Source: Bin5 sp022827195
Lineage (GTDB): Bacteria; Chloroflexota; Anaerolineae; Caldilineales; Caldilineaceae
Assembly: GCA_965208275.1 (NCBI GenBank)
Contig: OZ242331.1
Coordinates: 2,976,001 to 3,040,000, forward strand
DNA: 64,000 nucleotides
Direction: 5' to 3'
Below the pieces are notes generated by a model. The model was not told where the DNA came from. It did not search any database and was given only the letters and a program-made list of their open reading frames with translations. Below, piece by piece: positions 59,914 through 64,000 of this stretch (its first letter is position 1; the number at the start of each line of letters is the position of its first letter). A program made the translations under genes and the position numbers.

Positions 59914-60250
59914 TAAATGGAATCTCGTCATAAAACCGGGCATACATTCATAGATCTGAAACACCTTCGTTTACTTGCAAAGAGAGAGTCTCGCACGACC
60001 CAACCTGTGGGCAGAAGAAGAGATGGTGTAAGTGGGGTCGATCAGACTTTCCGGAAGGATGGGCTCCGCATATTATCTGAAGCCACTCACACTTATCCTA
60101 TTCCCTCACAACAAGAATGGATAGACAAACGACTACATTCCTTATGGCCCCCCATTTTCGTATAAGCCATGAATTAGCCTTGTAGTTTCCTTTGTCGATT
60201 CTAGAGATCAACCGGCTGCCGTCTTCCAAATCTACTCGCCAAGAACGACC
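59914..60250. other. Gap between helicase-nuclease and PhyH genes
   Basis: Apart from the doubtful 82-codon frame I see nothing in this 337-bp stretch: no tRNA, integrase remnant or obvious direct repeat that would mark an island end. Confidence 0.45.
59917..60165 (+). CDS. Possible small protein downstream of the helicase-nuclease
   Basis: An 82-residue open frame begins 4 bp after the helicase stop and is basic and polar with no recognised motif. Close spacing argues for it; lack of a ribosome site and of any family argues against. It could be chance in AT-richer DNA. Confidence 0.25.
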   Translation: MESRHKTGHTFIDLKHLRLLAKRESRTTQPVGRRRDGVSGVDQTFRKDGLRILSEATHTYPIPSQQEWIDKRLHSLWPPIFV

Positions 60251-61105
60251 TCAATACCTGGCGATGTTGAGAACCGCCCTTTCTTCCGGCGTCAGGGCGG
60301 CGATCTGGGCGTCGCTCATGCCGCGAAAGTGCGTATTGGGCGGAATGCCGGCCTCAAGGCCCCACATGCGCAGCTCCTCCTGCGTCATCGTTGCCCGCGC
60401 TTCCGGGGAGATGAAGCGATAGGCGTCGTTGAACCCCTTGATCCACCAGCGCTGGAAGTAGAAGATCAGCGAATAGCGCGGTCTGTCGCTGCGGTTGATA
60501 CCGCCGGAATGCCAGAGCGCGCTGTCCCACATGACAACCGAACCGGCGGGCGCTTCGGCGATCAGCCAGCCAGGCGGCAGCTCGTCCGGCTCTTCGGGCG
60601 GGACCTCCAGCGACAGGTGGGTGCCGGGCCAGAGGTAGGGACCGCCGGTCTCTACGGTGAACTCCTCGATCGCCCAGACTGACTGGATCGCCATGGGAAA
60701 GTGCCTGCCGCCGATGAACGGCTTAACCGTGAAATCGGCCCAATCGGCATGCAAATTGCCGCCGTATTTCTGGTGATCCTTGGCGCCGGTTGGCAGCGGC
60801 GTGCGAATCACCACATTGTGACAGAACATGTCGTCGCCAAGGACTCGGCGTGCCACTTCGGCCATGGCCGGGTAGCGCACAGGCATGCTGCGAAAGTGCG
60901 GGTGCTTGGCCTGGGCGTTGAATGCCATGCGCAGATTCTCGCTCTGCAAGCCGTACTTCCGCCCTACAGCCTCTTCCGATGCAAGGGTCTCCTCGATAGC
61001 CTGCTTCGTTACTGCGATTTCCGATGTGGGGAGGACGCTTTCCAGAATCGTGTACCCGTCCCGTTCCAACTGGCTAGCGTGTCTCTCGATGTCGTAGTCA
61101 GACAT
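60251..61105 (-). CDS. Phytanoyl-CoA dioxygenase (PhyH) family protein, second
   Basis: A 284-residue Fe(II)/2-oxoglutarate oxygenase. The HxD pair is in NLHADWADF and the distal histidine in ALWHSGGINRS; the arginine for 2-oxoglutarate follows in RPRYSLIFYF. The ATG at 61105 has GAGAGGAG upstream, which rules out the five-residue-longer reading. It differs strongly from the PhyH gene at 3 kb. It stands alone, with no obvious pathway partner; the substrate is unknown. Confidence 0.9.
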   Translation of the reverse strand: MSDYDIERHASQLERDGYTILESVLPTSEIAVTKQAIEETLASEEAVGRKYGLQSENLRMAFNAQAKHPHFRSMPVRYPAMAEVARRVLGDDMFCHNVVIRTPLPTGAKDHQKYGGNLHADWADFTVKPFIGGRHFPMAIQSVWAIEEFTVETGGPYLWPGTHLSLEVPPEEPDELPPGWLIAEAPAGSVVMWDSALWHSGGINRSDRPRYSLIFYFQRWWIKGFNDAYRFISPEARATMTQEELRMWGLEAGIPPNTHFRGMSDAQIAALTPEERAVLNIARY

Positions 61106-61496
61106 GGCAACTCCTCTCAACTATACTGTCGAGGTCCCAGGATTGAAATGAACCTGCAATTTGGGCGCGGCGGGCAAAAGGATTGCCGCCTCCATCCCCC
61201 AAACCGACATGCACCCGGAGCGTAGTTCGAAAAGCAAATCGCCCGACCCGCGTTTCGATAATGCTAACACAGCAGGCTCCATCGGCTAACTTGGCCAAAT
61301 GACTCCCCATTCCATGGTCCCTTGGAACAGATCTCCGGGCGAAGAAAAGCAACGCGGCCTTGATGGGGTCCGAATGCGACCGTATGGTGGAGAGCCGGCT
61401 TCGCTGTGGCGCGGGTCCGCTACGATCCCGTGAACAGGCGACGGCGATGCCCATCGCGGCACGAATGAAGGACGGCGCCGAGCGCATGTTTTCCAG
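61106..61496. other. Intergenic region without recognised element
   Basis: 391 bp between two minus-strand genes. Open frames in it lack ribosome sites and family resemblance. No tRNA or strong hairpin was found; it should hold the promoter of the PhyH gene. Confidence 0.5.
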
Positions 61497-62702
61497 CTAA
61501 ACGTCGGCAGGGAATAGCGGCAATTGGTGAACGGGCTGCCGGCCATTGAGCAGGACGTAGGGCGCTGCCTTCTTCGGCGACGGAACGCCCAACGCACGCA
61601 GGTCCTTGAGCTCGGTCAGAGTGCCCCGGCGGCGGGCGCGCAGGATGCGTTCGACGGTTTTGGGCCCAATGCCCGGCACGCGCAGCAGCGTATGTCTATC
61701 TGCGTGGTTCACCTCGACGGGGGAGCCGCGCAGGTGGAGGTCGGCCCAAGCCTGCTTTGGGTCCACGTCAAGACGCAGATTCTGGTCCGCGCCGAAGCCG
61801 ATGTCCTCGGTCTCCCAGTTGTAATCGCGCAGCAGAAAGCTCGCCTGATAAAGTCTGTGCTGGCGTTTGCTGGAGGCTGGTGCGAGGTTGTCAAAGGGTG
61901 TATCGGGTATGGGGAAGAATGAAGAGTAGTAGACACGGCTCAGCCCGGCCTGCCGGTAGAGCTTCTCGCTCAGCGAGACCAGCTCCAGATCGGTATCGCC
62001 GACCGCGCCGACAACAAACTGGGTTACCGACGACGCGCGTACCCGTTCCTCGCTGCGGATCTGGTGCATCCACAGGAGACGCTGCATCAGCTCGTCCCAG
62101 AACTCCTTTTGCGGAGCCAGCTTCGCCAGCCTGCCTTGCGTAGCACCTTCCAGATTCACCGAAACTCGGTCGGCCAGTTGCATCGCCCTGCGCACCTGCT
62201 CATACTCGGCGCCGGGCATGATCTTCAGATGGATGAATCCATCATACTGCTTCTTCTTGCGCAGAATCTCCGCTGTGTCGATAATTTTGTCCTGGGCTCT
62301 GACGCCGCCACCGATGATGCCGGAGGAGAGAAACAGGCCGTCGACCAAACGGGCCTTGTTCATACGCAGGAAGCCTTCGGCCAGCTCGTCCGGCTGAAAG
62401 GTGAGACGCTCGGTGCTGCTGCGGCCGGCGCGGAAGGCGCAGTAAAAGCAGTTGCGTTCGCAGGCGGTCGTCATCATCGTGCGCAGCAGCGGCTTGGGCC
62501 CGCGCGGGGTCATCACCCTGTAGATCGAGCGGTCCAAGGAGGCAGCGTTGCGCTCCTGCCGGGTCGGCCTCGCCACGGCCGGCGTAAAGCAGCTGGGAGG
62601 AGTCGGTTCGGCATGGGGCGCGTCCCCGGCGGCCTCGAAACCGTTCTCAATGCCGATCCGTGCGATTTTTTCGAGCGGCTCGAGCGCAATGGAGAATTTC
62701 AT
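61497..62702 (-). CDS. Radical SAM protein with helix-hairpin-helix, DNA repair/modification type
   Basis: A 401-residue radical SAM enzyme. The [4Fe-4S] cysteines are Cys81, Cys85 and Cys88 in ACERNCFYCAF. A C-terminal helix-hairpin-helix (HTLLRVPGIGPKTVERILRA, near 338-357) suggests DNA contact. This matches the family described as putative DNA modification/repair radical SAM proteins, which usually sits next to a uracil-DNA-glycosylase-like partner. No such partner is next to it here. The gene is divergent from dtd. Confidence 0.87.
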   Translation of the reverse strand: MKFSIALEPLEKIARIGIENGFEAAGDAPHAEPTPPSCFTPAVARPTRQERNAASLDRSIYRVMTPRGPKPLLRTMMTTACERNCFYCAFRAGRSSTERLTFQPDELAEGFLRMNKARLVDGLFLSSGIIGGGVRAQDKIIDTAEILRKKKQYDGFIHLKIMPGAEYEQVRRAMQLADRVSVNLEGATQGRLAKLAPQKEFWDELMQRLLWMHQIRSEERVRASSVTQFVVGAVGDTDLELVSLSEKLYRQAGLSRVYYSSFFPIPDTPFDNLAPASSKRQHRLYQASFLLRDYNWETEDIGFGADQNLRLDVDPKQAWADLHLRGSPVEVNHADRHTLLRVPGIGPKTVERILRARRRGTLTELKDLRALGVPSPKKAAPYVLLNGRQPVHQLPLFPADV

Positions 62703-62761
62703 AGTTCAAGTATACGAACCTATGTTCTATTTGTCAAGTGCCACTTCGAGGAGGAAATGAA

Positions 62762-63211
62762 ATGCGCGCACTCGTCCAAAGGGTAAGCAGGGCAAGCGTG
62801 CATGTTGAGGGCCATGAGACCGCCAGCATCGGGCGCGGCTATCTCGTGCTGCTGGGCGTCGCCCGAGAGGACTGCGAAGCGCAGGCCGCGTGGCTGGCGC
62901 GAAAAATTGCGGGACTGCGCCTGTTTGAGGACGACGCCGGCAAGATGAACCTGGCCCTGGCGGATATCGAGGGCTCGGTGCTGGCGGTCAGCCAGTTCAC
63001 GCTGTACGGCGATGCTCGTAAGGGGAGGCGGCCAAGCTTCACGCGAGCCGCGCCGCCTGAAGAGGCGAAGAAACTCTACGACAGTTTCTGCCGGCTGCTG
63101 AAGTCGGAAGGGGTACCGGTGGAGAAGGGTGTCTTTCAGGCCCACATGGAGGTATCGCTGGTGAACGACGGCCCGGTAACCCTGTGGCTGGAAAGTGAAG
63201 GGACCGCGTAG
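62762..63211 (+). CDS. dtd: D-aminoacyl-tRNA deacylase
   Basis: A 149-residue DTD, which removes D-amino acids (and Gly from tRNA-Ala) from mischarged tRNAs. Signatures: MRALVQRVSRASVHV, the SQFTLYGDARKGRRPSF block with the SQxT active-site motif, and the cis Gly-Pro motif region in VSLVNDGPVTL. The last motif reads NDGPVT in place of the more usual NxGPVT, which fits. GAGGAGG precedes ATG 62762. Confidence 0.94.
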   Translation: MRALVQRVSRASVHVEGHETASIGRGYLVLLGVAREDCEAQAAWLARKIAGLRLFEDDAGKMNLALADIEGSVLAVSQFTLYGDARKGRRPSFTRAAPPEEAKKLYDSFCRLLKSEGVPVEKGVFQAHMEVSLVNDGPVTLWLESEGTA

Positions 63212-63272
63212 ACCGACCTGCCGGTCGCGACCAACCTGGGGGCAACCGGATATGGAATCGGAGGGGGAAAGA

Positions 63273-63887
63273 ATGGCTGCAAAACTGAGTACTGTCATTG
63301 CGGCCGCGCCGGAGACCGACCTGGCAGTGGTCGTAGCGATGGCCTCCCAGTTCGAGAGCTACATAATGCGCGGCGAGCTCTACCGGACAGTCGCTGTGAC
63401 GACGGCGTCTCAGGTTGAGGAGCGTGTGCAAAGCAGCAGTGGCGACATACTGGGGAGGCTGCATAAGCTGACGGCGCAGTCGGATGAACTGTCCGCGGAG
63501 CAGAATCAGACGATGGCGGATGCTAAGGCCCGCATCGACGAGGTGACTGCGCGACTTCCTTCCCACTACCAGGCGCTCCTGCTGCGAGAGGCCAGGGCGC
63601 GCTTGAACAGCCTGCAATGGTACCTGGACGATTGCCAGGAGAACCGCCGCGAGTGTCGCGTGCAATACCCGTTCGAAATACGAAACCGCCAGCGGATTGG
63701 TGAGATCGGTAAGGCGCTGGACGCGGCAGGCGCAAGAGCGCTTGCGCCGCAGCTCGAAGGAATCGACCTGCGTTTGCGCAGATTGACAATAGGCGGCGAG
63801 TTCGTCTGGGAGGCATCAGTGGCGCACGTCTACCCGGACTCGGAGTATTGGTACCTATATGTGTTGCCTGTCGGGCCTGATCCCTGA
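63273..63887 (+). CDS. Conserved-looking protein of unknown function
   Basis: A 204-residue soluble protein with no signal peptide or membrane segment. The middle (about 60-120) is strongly helical and may form a coiled coil (LHKLTAQSDELSAEQNQTMAD). The C-terminus is beta-like (EFVWEASVAHVYPDSEYWYL). GGAGGGGG stands before ATG 63273; upstream alternatives exist. It is 61 bp after dtd. I do not recognise the family. Confidence 0.65.
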   Translation: MAAKLSTVIAAAPETDLAVVVAMASQFESYIMRGELYRTVAVTTASQVEERVQSSSGDILGRLHKLTAQSDELSAEQNQTMADAKARIDEVTARLPSHYQALLLREARARLNSLQWYLDDCQENRRECRVQYPFEIRNRQRIGEIGKALDAAGARALAPQLEGIDLRLRRLTIGGEFVWEASVAHVYPDSEYWYLYVLPVGPDP

Positions 63888-63896
63888 CGAAGACCA

Positions 63897-63919
63897 GGAG
63901 CCACCGATCGGCCGGCTCC
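63897..63919. terminator. Possible terminator between convergent genes
   Basis: GGAGCC (63897-63902) and GGCTCC (63914-63919) form a 6-bp stem with a loop that contains CCGATCGG. No strong T-run. Confidence 0.35.
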
Positions 63920-63929
63920 GCTGCCGCGC

Positions 63930-64000
63930 CTAATTCGCTTTGAGATGAATTGTCACCTCGTTGCGGTTGTGGAACAGCTGACGCATGTGAAGAATGTCGT
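63930..64000 (-). CDS. C-terminal end of an unidentified gene (partial)
   Basis: On the minus strand a frame enters from the window edge and ends at TAG (63930-63932), encoding ILHMRQLFHNRNEVTIHLKA and one Asn. The regular residue pattern looks like a real protein end, but 22 residues are too few to name a family. Confidence 0.45.
   Translation of the reverse strand, partial: DILHMRQLFHNRNEVTIHLKAN

Noticed and set aside
61098..61487. 129-codon minus-strand frame before the radical SAM gene end
   Set aside because: No ribosome site and no motif. It overlaps the end region of PhyH's promoter area and looks like chance in GC-rich DNA.

Overview
The window reads as a chromosomal segment of a GC-rich bacterium, most plausibly a member of the Chloroflexota near Caldilineales/Anaerolineae. 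This is inferred from gene content: expanded PhyH, Gfo/Idh/MocA and MR/enolase-type catabolic genes, spondin-domain and LysM proteins, tandem PGRP domains, heptamer-based intergenic repeats, and the order rplU-rpmA-rpmE-tdk. I see no rRNA, no convincing tRNA, no CRISPR array and no IS transposase. TGA ends several ordinary genes here (for example tdk and an acyl-CoA dehydrogenase), so the standard bacterial code applies.

Layout. 1-11 kb (minus strand): a DEDDh exonuclease-DinG helicase fusion cut by the window edge, then a catabolic run (isochorismatase-like hydrolase, PhyH dioxygenase, two Gfo/Idh/MocA oxidoreductases, RidA, MR/enolase protein, SelA-like PLP enzyme, thioredoxin-like protein). 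11.1-12.15 kb is a tandem-repeat tract. 12.3-15.3 kb: M81 (MlrC-like) peptidase converging on and overlapping a CrtI-type desaturase. 15.7-18 kb: ribosomal operon L21-L27-L31 plus thymidine kinase; L21 carries a long 11-residue-repeat tail. 18-24 kb: acyl-CoA ligase, HicBA module, acyl-CoA dehydrogenase, CaiB-type CoA-transferase, MaoC hydratase, acetyltransferase. 24-27 kb (minus): FmrO/Rmt-type 16S rRNA methyltransferase, SmpB, S41 protease. 27-29.5 kb: RraA-like protein and a MetV/MetF pair. 29.9-31.8 kb: a decayed membrane glycosyltransferase-like gene with an in-frame amber codon.

31.8-36.9 kb holds a two-component system divergent from a secreted spondin/LysM protein with very Met-rich linkers, followed by what I consider the best discovery in the window: a thioredoxin-fold lipoprotein whose first catalytic cysteine position is a TGA codon. 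The frame continues perfectly after it and a compact hairpin lies where a bacterial SECIS element is expected, so it is probably a selenoprotein. 37-44 kb: a UvrD/AddB-like ATPase, a 1256-residue GH-like/triple-PGRP protein and ScpA. 44-48 kb (minus): acetyl-CoA synthetase and succinyl-CoA ligase. 48.2-53.6 kb (minus): sugar ABC transporter without its ATPase, an amidohydrolase and a BadF-type kinase. 53.9-56.9 kb: HisB, a threonine dehydratase-like enzyme, a DHODH-like protein and a small membrane protein. 57.4-59.9 kb: an AT-richer helicase-nuclease fusion, probably horizontally acquired defence. 60-64 kb: second PhyH, a radical SAM/HhH DNA-repair-type protein, Dtd and a protein of unknown function.

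Functionally the segment mixes housekeeping (translation, chromosome segregation, central carbon) with uptake and degradation of organic acids and sugars, envelope biology and a few accessory genes. Two diverged copies of a roughly 200-bp intergenic repeat, with identical internal spacing, sit at about 8.1 kb and 57.1 kb on opposite strands.
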